A DNA stretch of 64,000 nucleotides from DASUPK01 sp963815045 (GCA_963815045.1 CAWFET010000002.1:620001-684000), one strand, 5' to 3'; positions 33,511 through 43,651 are shown, numbered from the stretch's first letter. A program made the numbers and translations. Notes: generated by a model not told the origin, from the letters alone.

Positions 33511-33599
33511 TCCTGCAGGCCTTCAGTTCAGCCATCCTGCTGACGATTACTCCGCGACGGCGGCACGGACGGCGACCACCACACGATCGGAGGGCAAGG

Positions 33600-34073
33600 A
33601 TGTCCGAGGAGTCAATGGAGAGATCGGTCCAGGAGGCGCTCGCGCGCGAGGGGATCGCTGACGAGGTGCTGGTCGCCGGCCAGTTCATGCCGAGAGGTCA
33701 CAGCGGCTCGCTGGTCCTGGGAGGCATGGTCGGCGATTCGCTCGGAGGCATCGCCGGCGCCGCCGGTGGCGCGGTGGGCACGGTTGCCGGGATGGCCGGT
33801 GCGACCGAGGGGACGGACGCGCTCCGCGGGCTCCCCAGCCACATGGTCGTGGGCGTGACGGCCGACGCCGTCTATGGATTCGCCGGAGCCACGAAGGCGG
33901 GTCCCCTCGCGTTCAAGATCTCCCGCGAGCACCTGAAGGCGACGGTCCACCAGCGCGTCGACGTCCGGGTACTCGAGCTCGCCGACGAGGAGAGCGGCGG
34001 GAAGATCGAGCTCGAGGGCAATCGCCTGCCGATCACGCACAGCAAGGACGTGATCTCGGAGCTCACGGGCTGA
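33600..34073 (+). CDS. Hypothetical protein with glycine-zipper segment
   Basis: A 157-residue protein beginning SEESMERSVQEALAREGIAD. Residues about 35-75 are Gly/Ala rich (GGMVGDSLGGIAGAAGGAVG), a pattern typical of glycine-zipper membrane-inserting helices. The C-terminal half is predicted beta and resembles PH-like or bacterial shielding domains (VVGVTADAVYGFAG, FKISREHLKATV). I chose the ATG at 33600, which is preceded by GGCAAGG; a longer open frame from 33468 runs through the repeat element. I do not recognise the family. It converges on the sigma-factor gene. Confidence 0.65.
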   Translation: MSEESMERSVQEALAREGIADEVLVAGQFMPRGHSGSLVLGGMVGDSLGGIAGAAGGAVGTVAGMAGATEGTDALRGLPSHMVVGVTADAVYGFAGATKAGPLAFKISREHLKATVHQRVDVRVLELADEESGGKIELEGNRLPITHSKDVISELTG

Positions 34074-34079
34074 GGTGGG

Positions 34080-35027
34080 CTAGGCCCCCCGGCTGGCGCG
34101 CTTCTTCTGCCGCACCTGCTCGAGCAGGGCCCAGGCATCTCCGACCTCGCCGAGGTGACGCAGCTTGTCCGGGTTGACGACCGAGTTGATCCCCTGGACC
34201 TTGCCGTCGGCGATGTCGACTTCCATCGCGCTGAGGACCGCGCCGTTCGCGTCGACGAAGAGGGCGCCGGGCTGACCGTTGACCTCGACCGGCTGAAGGG
34301 TGAGGTTGGGGATGGCCCAGCCGGTCTTCGCCCAGTTGCTGAGCGTGCGGGCGACCCGGTTGCGGCCGTGGAGCGAGCGTGCGATCGCCGGAGCCTTTCC
34401 GCCCCCGTCTCCCTTCAACACGACGTCCTCGGCGAGCATCGCCTCGAGCGCCTTCATGTCGCCCTGCTGAGCGGCCGCGAAGAAGCGGCCGGCGAGCTCG
34501 TCGCGCTTCTCCTTCGACGCTTCGAAGCGAGGCTTTTCCTGGTCGACGTGGCGCCGCGCCCGGGTGGCGAGCTGCCGGGCGTTGTCCTCGCTCTTGCCGA
34601 TGATCTGCGCGATCTGGGCGTAGTCGTAGTCGAAGACGTCGTGGAGCAGCAGGGCGGCCCGCTGCTCGGGTGAGAGGTTCTCGAGCAGCACCAGGAAGGC
34701 GAGGGAGAGCGAGTCGGCCATCTCGGCCTGACGCGCGGGGTCCTCGCGCGTGTCGACGACGATGGGCTCGGGCAGCCACTCGCCGACGTAGGTCTCGCGG
34801 CGGGCACGCGCCGAGCGCAGCTCGTCGATCGCGAGCCGCGTGGTGATCGTGGCGATGTAGGCGCGCGGGGACTCGATCCGTTCCTCCTGCTCGAGCGCGG
34901 TGTTGACGCGCAGCAGCGCCTCCTGCACGACGTCCTCGGCCTCCGTGACGCTGCCGAGCATCCGGTAGGCGATCGCGAATGACCTGGGACGAAGCTCCTC
35001 GAGGAGCTGGTCGTTTGACTCGTTCAC
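34080..35027 (-). CDS. ECF41-type sigma factor with C-terminal SnoaL-like domain
   Basis: A 315-residue sigma factor of the ECF41 (SigJ-like) group. Region 2 is at about residues 10-80 (RSFAIAYRMLGSVTEAEDVV) and region 4 at about 120-180 (ALLLHDVFDYDYAQIAQIIG, KSEDNARQLATRARRH). A SnoaL_2-like domain follows to about 300 (RFFAAAQQGDMKALEAMLAE, VNGQPGALFVDANG), which in this group replaces an anti-sigma factor by folding back on the core. The start is GTG at 35027, overlapping the stop of the epimerase gene by four bases. ECF41 factors are typically encoded beside the redox or epimerase gene they activate, exactly this layout. Confidence 0.93.
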   Translation of the reverse strand: MNESNDQLLEELRPRSFAIAYRMLGSVTEAEDVVQEALLRVNTALEQEERIESPRAYIATITTRLAIDELRSARARRETYVGEWLPEPIVVDTREDPARQAEMADSLSLAFLVLLENLSPEQRAALLLHDVFDYDYAQIAQIIGKSEDNARQLATRARRHVDQEKPRFEASKEKRDELAGRFFAAAQQGDMKALEAMLAEDVVLKGDGGGKAPAIARSLHGRNRVARTLSNWAKTGWAIPNLTLQPVEVNGQPGALFVDANGAVLSAMEVDIADGKVQGINSVVNPDKLRHLGEVGDAWALLEQVRQKKRASRGA

Positions 35028-35965
35028 TTGCTCACCTCCGCAAGGCCCTCTCGCCAGCTCGGGTGCCTCGGGGCCCAGCCGAGCTCGCGCTTCGCCTTCT
35101 CGTTTGACGCACCCCGCACCTCGGTCATCATGACCGCTACGACCTCGCCGGCGAGCAGGCGCCCGAGCCAGCGGGGGACGTGACGTGGCGGCTTCGCGCC
35201 GAGCGCTTCCGCGACCCCCGGCAGCCACTCGGTGACCGGCTCGGGGCTGTCGTCGACGATGTTGTAGATGCCGCGCCTGCCGCCCTCGATCGCGGCGACC
35301 GTCGCCTCGGCGGCGTCGTCGATCCGCACGAACGACCAGACGCCCTTGCCGTCGCCCACCACCGGGAACTTCCTCTTCTCGAGCAGGTCCGCGACCTCGG
35401 CGCCGGGCCACAGCGACGTGCCGGGGCCATAGAAGCCGCCGTAGCGGAGCACGATGCCCTCGGTCCAGTCGGCCCCGGTGACGGTTTCCTCGACGTAGCG
35501 GATTGCGTCGAAGCTCTGCCTCATGGCCGGAACCGGGTGCGGGTCCAGCCGGTCCTCCTCGGTCTTCACGGCCGCGCCCTCCCGGGCGTACGGCCAGCCG
35601 GCGTAGCTCTGCGCCACGAAGCGCTTCACTCCGACGGCGCGACCGGCGGCCAGCAGGTGGTCGGTGGCCTCGGTCCGCAGGCGATTGGTCAGCTCGAAGT
35701 AGTGATCCCAGTGGCGCATGTCAGGGTTGCCGGAGAGAGCGGTGAGCTCGTGGACGATCACATCGGGATTCGCCTCGGCGACCGCGCTCGCGACCTCCTC
35801 GGGGTTCAGTCCGTCGGCCACGACGGGAGTGGCCCCCATTTCCTCCACGACCGGGGACTTGGACTCACTGCGCGTCATCCCGGTCACCTGGTGGCCCTTC
35901 TCGACCAGGCGTGGAATGAGTTGCTTGCCCAGTGCCCCTGCGGCGCCCGCTACGAAGATCCTCAT
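35024..35965 (-). CDS. NAD(P)-dependent epimerase/dehydratase (ECF41 target)
   Basis: A 313-residue extended short-chain dehydrogenase. The Rossmann start MRIFVAGAAGALGKQLIPRL gives the nucleotide-binding glycines. The expected YxxxK is not clear: the catalytic region reads QSYAGWPYAREGAA, an atypical form. Downstream elements GIVLRYGGFYGPG and FVRIDDAAEATVAA are characteristic. Strong Shine-Dalgarno AAAGGAGG before the ATG. The promoter upstream matches the ECF41 consensus, so this gene and the downstream sigma gene appear to form an autoregulated unit. The substrate is unknown. Confidence 0.9.
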   Translation of the reverse strand: MRIFVAGAAGALGKQLIPRLVEKGHQVTGMTRSESKSPVVEEMGATPVVADGLNPEEVASAVAEANPDVIVHELTALSGNPDMRHWDHYFELTNRLRTEATDHLLAAGRAVGVKRFVAQSYAGWPYAREGAAVKTEEDRLDPHPVPAMRQSFDAIRYVEETVTGADWTEGIVLRYGGFYGPGTSLWPGAEVADLLEKRKFPVVGDGKGVWSFVRIDDAAEATVAAIEGGRRGIYNIVDDSPEPVTEWLPGVAEALGAKPPRHVPRWLGRLLAGEVVAVMMTEVRGASNEKAKRELGWAPRHPSWREGLAEVSK

Positions 35966-35999
35966 GATCGGCCTCCTTTCATTCGTCTCTACCCCTAGA

Positions 36000-36026
36000 G
36001 ACGGGGTTGCTCACCTGTGCGTGACA
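36000..36026 (-). promoter_or_regulatory. ECF41-type promoter for the epimerase-sigma operon
   Basis: On the minus strand, TGTCACG (36026-36020) and CGTC (36003-36000) are separated by 16 bases. The published ECF41 target consensus is TGTCACA, 16 bases, CGTC, so only the last base of the -35 differs. It lies 35 bases upstream of the epimerase ATG and supports autoregulation. Confidence 0.75.
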
Positions 36027-36199
36027 GGCGTGTACCGACAACCGAGGTGTGGTCCCCGGGACCCTCGACCGATGTAAACGCGGAAGGAAACCGGCCGCTC
36101 GCGGCGTAACGAGATTCCGCAAGGCCGAGGCCGGCAGGCGTCTAAGCTTCCAGCGAGGAAGGAGCCGGCCGGGCGAAGCGAGACCGAGGGAGTATTCCG

Positions 36200-37491
<1,292 letters not shown>

Positions 37492-37495
<4 letters not shown>

Positions 37496-37830
37496 TTCGA
37501 GCTGGATCGGTGTCGCGCTTCGGCGAGGCTCTTGATCGTCTGGAGCCGCCTGTCCCAGGTCGCGGCGACCTCCGCCATCGATCGCGTGACCTCGTCGAGC
37601 CGGTTGGGCCGAACCGAGTAGCGAACCTCCCTGCCCTCCCTCCGCGAGCCGACCAGGCCCGCGCGGTCCAACACCGCCAGGTGCTTGGATACCGCCTGGC
37701 GCGTGAGCGGCGATTCGACCGCGAGTGCCGTGGCGGTCGCCTCACCGTGAGCGAGGAGTGAGTCGAGCAGCTGCCGGCGACTCGGTTCGCCGACAGCCGC
37801 CCACAGCGACTCTTCCTCCGCTCGCTTCAC
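37492..37830 (-). CDS. ArsR-family transcriptional repressor
   Basis: A 112-residue winged-helix regulator. The HTH reads ALAVESPLTRQAVSKHLAVL, then the wing region LVGSRREGREVRYSVRPNRL. It is of the type encoded with SRPBCC proteins, with no metal-binding Cys motif. The start is GTG at 37830, overlapping the SRPBCC stop by four bases. It converges on clpX, the two stop codons sharing bases 37492-37495. It probably represses its own operon through the twin palindromes at 38318-38366. Confidence 0.9.
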
Positions 37831-38297
37831 AGCGCCGTCGCCTTCCCCGTGGCGTATCTGCGCAGGCTCTCGAGGTGCACCTTCCAACCGTCGCCATGCC
37901 CCTGCATCTGTGCGTCCGTGTCCCGGTCGACGTCCTGGAAGCCGCTTTCGACCACGCTCAGCCGGGTTGTATCCCCCTCGGGCGTGAGGGTGAACTCGAC
38001 GAGGAGCGAATTCCCCTCGGTCGTCTCGGTGCCCTCCGGATGCGTCCAGCGAAAGGAGAAATGGCGCGGGGGGTCCACCTCGATCACCTGGACCGGGATG
38101 ACCATCGCCTCGGTCAGGTCCTCGGTGGCCCTCCCGCCTGGGTGCCACGTCAGCGATCCTGCGCCACCGGGCCGCAGGTCGAACTCCGCACCGTCGCTGA
38201 ACCAGAGGGCGATCTGGTCCGGCTCGGTTACGGCATCCCAGACGATCTCGGGTGGAGCCTCAATGACTATCTCTCGCTTGAGCTGCTGACTGACCAA
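37827..38297 (-). CDS. SRPBCC / AHSA1-like ligand-binding protein
   Basis: A 156-residue START-like (Bet v 1 fold) protein of the AHSA1 group: REIVIEAPPEIVWDAVTEPD, then LWFSDGAEFDLRPGG, FRWTHPEG and the C-terminal long helix GHGDGWKVHLESLRRYA. Such proteins bind hydrophobic ligands and are commonly paired with an ArsR regulator. I prefer the TTG at 38297, with AGGCGG six bases upstream. The in-frame ATG at 38336 lies inside the operator palindrome and would add 13 residues without homology. First gene of a two-gene operon with ArsR. Confidence 0.85.
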   Translation of the reverse strand: MVSQQLKREIVIEAPPEIVWDAVTEPDQIALWFSDGAEFDLRPGGAGSLTWHPGGRATEDLTEAMVIPVQVIEVDPPRHFSFRWTHPEGTETTEGNSLLVEFTLTPEGDTTRLSVVESGFQDVDRDTDAQMQGHGDGWKVHLESLRRYATGKATAL

Positions 38298-38317
38298 GGT
38301 GAACCGCCTGGATTGAA

Positions 38318-38366
38318 GTGCAACCGTCGGTTGCACAAGCTACCAAAACGTGCAACCGATGGTTGC
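38318..38366. promoter_or_regulatory. Twin palindromic operators for the ArsR-SRPBCC operon
   Basis: Two palindromes share the half-site GCAACC: 38318-38336 (GTGCAACC, GTC, GGTTGCAC) and 38352-38366 (GCAACC, GAT, GGTTGC). Their centres are 32 bases apart, about three helical turns, on the same DNA face. This is the form of site reported for actinobacterial ArsR-SRPBCC operons and lies directly upstream of the TTG start. Confidence 0.7.
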
Positions 38367-38380
38367 GGGACGCTGGCAAG

Positions 38381-39049
38381 TCAGGTGCAGGTGGGCTCTT
38401 CGGCGGGCTGGAGCCGGGTCGCGCCGGCCGGGGTGATCCGGTAGCCGAATGGGGCTGCAATGTCCGGGACGTCGACGGGTTGCCCGTTGACGGTGAGGTC
38501 CACCTTGCCGTTGCCGAAGGCCACATCGAATCCCTTGCCCTCGTACGGCCCGATCGTCTGGTCCCTGACGAGGTTCAGGCCGTTGACGAGCGCGTGCCCG
38601 CGCTGATCGACGAGGCAGACCCAGACGAGGGCGTGGGTGCTGATCTGGACCGAGACCGGGGCGCTGGTGGTCGTCGGCGGCTCCTGCACGACGATGCTCG
38701 TGGTCTGACCACCGCCGTTTGGACCGCCTGGGCCGCTGAACGGTGGGAGGCCGAGCAGCGCGAAGATGATCAATACCACCGCCGCAAGGCCCACGAGCAG
38801 CAGGCTCCCGGCGCGCCTGCGGGGGGCCCTGTCGCGGTGGGATTCCTCCGGGAGTGCGACATGGTCCAGGCCCAGGAAGTCCGCATAGGCCGCGAGTTGC
38901 TCCTCGGCCCTGGGCTTCGGCAGCTCCTCCCAGCGGTTCTCCTCCATCGCGCGCAGGTCGGGGACGCTGATCTTGGTCACCCGCTTCACCTCGTAGAGGT
39001 CGAGTCCCCGCTTGAGACGGGCTTCTCGAAGCGCTTGGCCCGGGTTCAT
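38381..39049 (-). CDS. rodZ: RodZ-like protein (HTH_25, transmembrane helix, DUF4115)
   Basis: A 222-residue bitopic membrane protein. The cytoplasmic N-terminus is a RodZ-type HTH (GQALREARLKRGLDLYEVKR, then VPDLRAMEENRWEELPKPRA), which in E. coli links MreB to the membrane. One transmembrane helix (about 80-100, SLLLVGLAAVVLIIFALL) and a periplasm-side DUF4115 beta domain follow (ALVWVCLVDQRGHALVNG, YRITPAG). The other Rod-complex genes are in this window at 47.7-56.6 kb. It is divergent from the orphan GroES gene, with 20 bases between starts. Confidence 0.88.
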   Translation of the reverse strand: MNPGQALREARLKRGLDLYEVKRVTKISVPDLRAMEENRWEELPKPRAEEQLAAYADFLGLDHVALPEESHRDRAPRRRAGSLLLVGLAAVVLIIFALLGLPPFSGPGGPNGGGQTTSIVVQEPPTTTSAPVSVQISTHALVWVCLVDQRGHALVNGLNLVRDQTIGPYEGKGFDVAFGNGKVDLTVNGQPVDVPDIAAPFGYRITPAGATRLQPAEEPTCT

Positions 39050-39069
39050 CCTCCGTATTGTTCAGGCCC

Positions 39070-39423
39070 ATGAGCACACGTTCATCCCGTGAGCCGATTG
39101 AAGCGGTCAGGCATCAGCTCCGGCCCCTGTTCGACCAGGTGGTCCTGAAGGAGCTGGATCAGGACCGGATGCGGCGATCCGGCCTCGTGGTGCCGCAGGG
39201 CATCGACGAGCCGCCGCCCCAGCAGGGGATCGTGTTGGCCGTCGGCCCCGGTCTCGACTGGTGGGAGAACGCCGGCGTCGACATGCCGGTCCAGCCGGGC
39301 GACCACGTGGTGTTCCCGTCCTCGGCCGGCGTCTGGGTCGAGATCGACGAGGAGCGCCTGCTGGTCTGCCGCGTCGGCGAGATCCTCGGCGTGCTCGAGT
39401 CGCTGCGCGACGAGCAGGACTAG
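39070..39423 (+). CDS. GroES-like co-chaperonin (orphan)
   Basis: A 117-residue Cpn10-fold protein: LRPLFDQVVLKELDQDRMRR, then SGLVVPQG, QQGIVLAVGPG, VQPGDHVVFPSSAG and the closing strand RLLVCRVGEILGVL. It is longer than classical GroES (about 97 residues), and the mobile loop (SGLVVPQGIDEPPPQ) lacks the usual hydrophobic IVLP tripeptide. No groEL is adjacent. I chose the ATG at 39070; TTG 39058 is in frame. It may serve another chaperonin copy elsewhere or have a separate function. Confidence 0.8.
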   Translation: MSTRSSREPIEAVRHQLRPLFDQVVLKELDQDRMRRSGLVVPQGIDEPPPQQGIVLAVGPGLDWWENAGVDMPVQPGDHVVFPSSAGVWVEIDEERLLVCRVGEILGVLESLRDEQD

Positions 39424-40967
39424 AGCGCCCCGAGCACCTCGGCCGCCGCCCGCTCGCCGGAGCGCACCGCGCCGTCCATGTAGCCGTACCAGTAGTCCGA
39501 GGTCTCGGTGCCGGCCCAGTGGATTCGCTTGAAGGGTGCGCGCAGAGCGGTGCCATGGGCAGTCAGCGCGCCCGGCGGTAGATATCCCTCGTAGCAGCCG
39601 CGGGTCCAGGCCTCATGGGTCCAGTTCATCTCGAAGTACTCGCGCGGGTGCCGCGCCGGCTCGCCGAAATATGTCGCGAAGGCGTTGAGGACGGCCGCCT
39701 TGCGCTCTGCGGCGGGGCGACGCTGGTAATCGCGCGCCGCCGCACCGTCGATGAATCCCAGCAGGACCCCGGGGCTCCCATCCGGAGGCGAGTTGTCGAA
39801 GGTCACGCGGACCGGGCCATCGAGAGCAACCGCCTGGCCGGTCAGGCCCGAGTCACGCCAATAGGGCCGGTCATAGACGGCCTGGCACTTGATGATGTTG
39901 CCCTGGGGGAAGCGCTGGAGCAGCTGGCGGCGATCGGCTGGGAGATGCGGGTCGTAGTGGATCTGTGCCGTGACTACCGGAGGCCCGGTGACGATTGCCT
40001 GCTTTGCGGAGGCGGTCAGGTTCTGGGTGAACACCCGGACACCGTGGCGGTGCTGCTCGATCCGGCGCACCGGCTGCTTGAGCAGAATCCGCTTCTTCCC
40101 GACCCGCTTTGCCAGGCGCTTCGAGATCAGTGCCGAGCCACCGATAAAGCGGCTGTCCTGGGCGCCGTCGGGGACGTTGAAGAGACGATTCAGGTCCGGG
40201 GCGGTCGACTCGTTGGTCGCCGACGCGATGTAGAAGAGGGTGAAGAGGAGGGAGAGGTCGCTCGGCTCAGCGGCGAAGACCGAGCCGATCCCGGTGTCGA
40301 ACAGCGCCTGGGCATTCGGGACGTGCATGTTGGCCTGCTTCCAGGTCTCGAGCGTCTGGCCGTCCCACACGGCCGCGTCGGGCGCCGTCCAGGGCGTGGT
40401 GACCGGCACGGTGGCCGCCATCTGGTTGAGGTTGTTGACGGCCACGAAGACTTCGCCCACCGCGGTCGGATCCGGCGGAATCGGCCCGAGCGGGCCGCCC
40501 GACTGGTACGGGGTGAGGACGCCGTTGGCCCAGTAGACGTTGTTGCCGGTGTTGTAGGTCTTGAAGGTGCCGATCCCGAGCTCGCCCGCGAGCGCCATCA
40601 GATGGTCCTGGGTCGGCCCGACCCACTCCCCACCGACCTCGGCGATCTTGCCGTTGCCGATCTTGTGGTTCAGCGTGCGGCCGCCAACTCGGTTGCGAGC
40701 CTCGAGGAGCAGAACCGAGCGTCCGCCGCGCAGCACCTCCCGGGCGGCGGTCAACCCGGCCAGGCCGGCCCCGATGACGATCACGTCCGCCCGGCGCCTG
40801 CGGCGGCGGTTCTTCGCCTTGCCCTGCTTCGCCTGCTCGGCCGGCTCGCCGAGCGCTCCCTGCGGCAGATAGCCGCCGAGGGCAGCGCCCGCCGCGGCTC
40901 CCGCGCCGACTCCGATGAACCGGCGCCTGCTCAGTCGCTCCTGATCGCGGTCTCCTCCTTGAGCCAC
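39420..40967 (-). CDS. Tat-exported flavin amine oxidase
   Basis: FAD-dependent amine oxidase of about 515 residues. A twin-arginine signal (LSRRRFIGVGAGAAAGAALGG) is followed by a basic linker (KNRRRRRRADV). The FAD Rossmann motif is VIVIGAGLAGLTAAREVLRG, and the amine-oxidase signature EARNRVGGRT follows. Near the C-terminus, WAGTETSDYWYGYMDGAVRS closes the FAD site. It probably oxidises an amine or amino acid outside the membrane, releasing H2O2. The start is uncertain: GTG 40967 is given, TTG 41015 is upstream, and a CTG just before SRRRF with AGGAG three bases away is also possible. Divergent from valS. Confidence 0.88.
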   Translation of the reverse strand: MAQGGDRDQERLSRRRFIGVGAGAAAGAALGGYLPQGALGEPAEQAKQGKAKNRRRRRRADVIVIGAGLAGLTAAREVLRGGRSVLLLEARNRVGGRTLNHKIGNGKIAEVGGEWVGPTQDHLMALAGELGIGTFKTYNTGNNVYWANGVLTPYQSGGPLGPIPPDPTAVGEVFVAVNNLNQMAATVPVTTPWTAPDAAVWDGQTLETWKQANMHVPNAQALFDTGIGSVFAAEPSDLSLLFTLFYIASATNESTAPDLNRLFNVPDGAQDSRFIGGSALISKRLAKRVGKKRILLKQPVRRIEQHRHGVRVFTQNLTASAKQAIVTGPPVVTAQIHYDPHLPADRRQLLQRFPQGNIIKCQAVYDRPYWRDSGLTGQAVALDGPVRVTFDNSPPDGSPGVLLGFIDGAAARDYQRRPAAERKAAVLNAFATYFGEPARHPREYFEMNWTHEAWTRGCYEGYLPPGALTAHGTALRAPFKRIHWAGTETSDYWYGYMDGAVRSGERAAAEVLGAL

Positions 40968-41030
40968 GACGCTGCAGTCTGCCGATCCCGGCGCCCGGCC
41001 GCTCTCTGGCCGCAACTAACATCGCGCCCG

Positions 41031-43589
41031 ATGGATGCCGAGCGCAGGAAAACCCTGGAAGCGACGACCCGCTGGGACCCGGGAGCGGTCGAGCAGCGTG
41101 TCTTCCGCGACTGGCTCGAAGGGGGCTACTTCCATCCGCCGGCCGAGGGGACGCCGGCGCAGAACTATTCGATCTCGATCCCGCCGCCGAACGTCACCGG
41201 CGCGCTCCACATGGGGCATGCGCTCAACGGGTCGATCCAGGACACGCTCATCCGCCTTGCCCGGATGAAGGGCCGCAACACGCTCTGGATCCTGGGCACG
41301 GATCACGCCGGGATCGCGACGCAGGCGGTGGTGGAGAAGGAGCTTGCGTCGCAGGGGACTTCCCGGGAGGAGCTCGGCCGGGAGAAGTTCACCGAGCGCG
41401 TCTGGGAGTGGAAGGAGCAGTACGGGTCGACGATCGTGGAGCAGTACAAGCGGCTCGGCGCGTCGTGCGACTACGAGCGCGAGCGCTTCACCCTCGACGA
41501 GGGCTACGTGCAGGCGGTCTACAGGGTCTTCACCGAGCTCTACGAGAAGGGGTACATCTACCGCGACCACTACCTGGTCAACTGGGATCCCGGCTTGGGC
41601 TCGGCGATCTCCGACCTCGAGATCGAGAACCGCGAGGTCACGGACACGCTCTATGAGATCGCCTATCCGCTCGAGGGCGGTGGCGAGCTCGTCGTGGCAA
41701 CGGTGCGGCCCGAGACGATGCTGGCCGACACGGCCGTCGCGGTGAATCCCGAGGACGAGCGCTACCGCGAGGTGGTCGGGAAGAACGCGATCCTGCCCCT
41801 GGTCGAGCGCCCGATCTCGGTGATCGCGGACGAGCACGTTGATCCGGAGTTCGGGACCGGCGCGCTCAAGATCACGCCGGGCCACGACCCCAACGACTTC
41901 GAGATCGGCCGGCGCCATGAGCTCGAGGCGTTCAGCGCCATCGGCGAGGACGGGCGGATCACCGACGCGGCTCCCGAGCGCTTTCGCGGCATGACTGCGG
42001 CCGAGGCGCAGGAGGCGGTGATCGCGGAGCTGCGGGAGCGCGATCTGCTCCGCAGCGAGGAGCCGTACCGACACTCCGTTCCCTTCTCTCATCGCTCGGG
42101 TGAGCGGATCGAGCCGCTGATCTCCCTGCAGTGGTTCTGCCGGATGGACGAGCTGGCGAAGCCGGCCGTTGAGGTGGTCGAGGAGGGGCGGGTCAGGATC
42201 ACGCCGGACGGGGCCCTCCGCCAGTACCTGCACGGGATGGAGAGCATCCCGCCCTGGTGCATCTCGCGCCAGCTCTGGTGGGGCCACCGGCTGCCCGTCT
42301 GGTACCGGGGCGATGAGACGTACGTGGGCGAGGAGCCGCCGGAGGGCGATGGCTGGGAGCAGGACGAGGACGTTCTCGACACCTGGTTCAGTTCTGCCCT
42401 CTGGCCGTTCGCGACGCTCGGCTGGCCGGACGCGAGCACTCCGGAGTTCAAGGCGTTCTTCCCGACCGACGTGCTGGTGACCGCGCGGGACATCATCAGC
42501 CTCTGGGTGGCGCGGATGATCATGACCTCGCTCGAGTTCACCGAGCAGGTCCCGTTCACCGACGTCTACGTGCACTCGGTGATCCAGGCGCCGGACGGCC
42601 GCCGGATGAGCAAGTCGCTCGGGACCGGCATCGATCCGCTGGACGAGATCTCTGAGCACGGGGCGGACGCCCTGCGCTTCGGCCTCCTAGCGATGACGTC
42701 GACTCAGGACGTGCGGTTCTCGCAGGCGCGCGTCCAGCAGGGACGCGACCTGGCGAACAAGATGTGGAACGCGTCGCGGCTGATCCTGATGGAGGCTGTG
42801 TCGGCTGAGGGCGAAGCCGTCGCCGCGAGGCCGGCGACGGGCCAGGTGGAGGATCGCTGGATCGCCTCTCGCCTCCAGCGCGCCATCCGCTCTGTCACCG
42901 AGTCGGTCGAGACATATGACTTCGCGCACGCCGCGCTCGATCTCTACGACTTCTTCTGGTCCGAGCTCTGCGACTGGTACCTCGAGATCGTCAAGCCGCG
43001 CCTCTACGACGGCGACGAGGACGCGTCGGCCACGCTGCTCTGGGCTCTCGAGCAGGTGCTGGCGCTCGCGCACCCGCTGATGCCCTTCGTCACCGAGGAG
43101 ATCTACTCGTACCTGCCGTCGGCGTCCGCCGATGCGCTGGTGGTGCATGCGTACCCCGAGGCGGACGAGTCGCTGATCGACGAGGCCGCCGAGGAGGAGA
43201 TCGGTCGCGCGATCGCGCTCACTCGCGCGCTGCGACGCTGGCGTCAGCTGGCCGAGGTCCCGGTGAAGCAGGTCCTGACCGCTCGGGCGAGCGACGGGCG
43301 GCCGCACGAGCTGGTCTCGAGGCTCGCCAAGGTGGATTTCTCCGAGGATGGGGGGCAGTCGATGGCGAGCGTCGAGGGGATCGAGCTGCTCGAGACCGAG
43401 GGTGTGGATCCCGACGCGGTCGCGGCGCGAATCGATGAGCGCCGGGAGAAGCTGCGCGCGGAGGTGAAGCGCGGCGAGGGCAAGCTCGGCAACGAGGGGT
43501 TCGTCGCCAAGGCTCCGGCCGACGTGGTCGATGCCGAGCGCGAGAAGCTCGCCGCCTACCGCGCGGAGCTGGAAGAGCTGGGCGGATAG
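41031..43589 (+). CDS. valS: Valyl-tRNA synthetase
   Basis: Class Ia aminoacyl-tRNA synthetase, 852 residues, charging tRNA-Val. The HIGH motif is LHMGH at residues 59-63 (PPPNVTGALHMGHALNG) and the KMSKS motif is RMSKS at 525-529 (GRRMSKSLGTG). The CP1 editing domain lies between them (TVRPETMLADTAVAV, then GTGALKITPGHDPND). The C-terminal tRNA-binding coiled coil ends the protein (REKLRAEVKRGEGKLGNEGF). The ATG at 41031 gives the usual N-terminus. The upstream gap of 63 bases is too short for a T-box leader. folC follows directly. Confidence 0.97.
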   Translation: MDAERRKTLEATTRWDPGAVEQRVFRDWLEGGYFHPPAEGTPAQNYSISIPPPNVTGALHMGHALNGSIQDTLIRLARMKGRNTLWILGTDHAGIATQAVVEKELASQGTSREELGREKFTERVWEWKEQYGSTIVEQYKRLGASCDYERERFTLDEGYVQAVYRVFTELYEKGYIYRDHYLVNWDPGLGSAISDLEIENREVTDTLYEIAYPLEGGGELVVATVRPETMLADTAVAVNPEDERYREVVGKNAILPLVERPISVIADEHVDPEFGTGALKITPGHDPNDFEIGRRHELEAFSAIGEDGRITDAAPERFRGMTAAEAQEAVIAELRERDLLRSEEPYRHSVPFSHRSGERIEPLISLQWFCRMDELAKPAVEVVEEGRVRITPDGALRQYLHGMESIPPWCISRQLWWGHRLPVWYRGDETYVGEEPPEGDGWEQDEDVLDTWFSSALWPFATLGWPDASTPEFKAFFPTDVLVTARDIISLWVARMIMTSLEFTEQVPFTDVYVHSVIQAPDGRRMSKSLGTGIDPLDEISEHGADALRFGLLAMTSTQDVRFSQARVQQGRDLANKMWNASRLILMEAVSAEGEAVAARPATGQVEDRWIASRLQRAIRSVTESVETYDFAHAALDLYDFFWSELCDWYLEIVKPRLYDGDEDASATLLWALEQVLALAHPLMPFVTEEIYSYLPSASADALVVHAYPEADESLIDEAAEEEIGRAIALTRALRRWRQLAEVPVKQVLTARASDGRPHELVSRLAKVDFSEDGGQSMASVEGIELLETEGVDPDAVAARIDERREKLRAEVKRGEGKLGNEGFVAKAPADVVDAEREKLAAYRAELEELGG

Positions 43590-43651
43590 CGCGCTCCGAC
43601 GAGATCCTGCGCCGCCGGGAGGTCCTGGGCTGGAAGCTCGGGCTGGAGCGG

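Noticed and set aside
40968..41030. T-box or other leader before valS
   Set aside because: Only about 63 bases separate valS from the divergent amine oxidase gene, too little for a T-box, and no specifier hairpin is visible.
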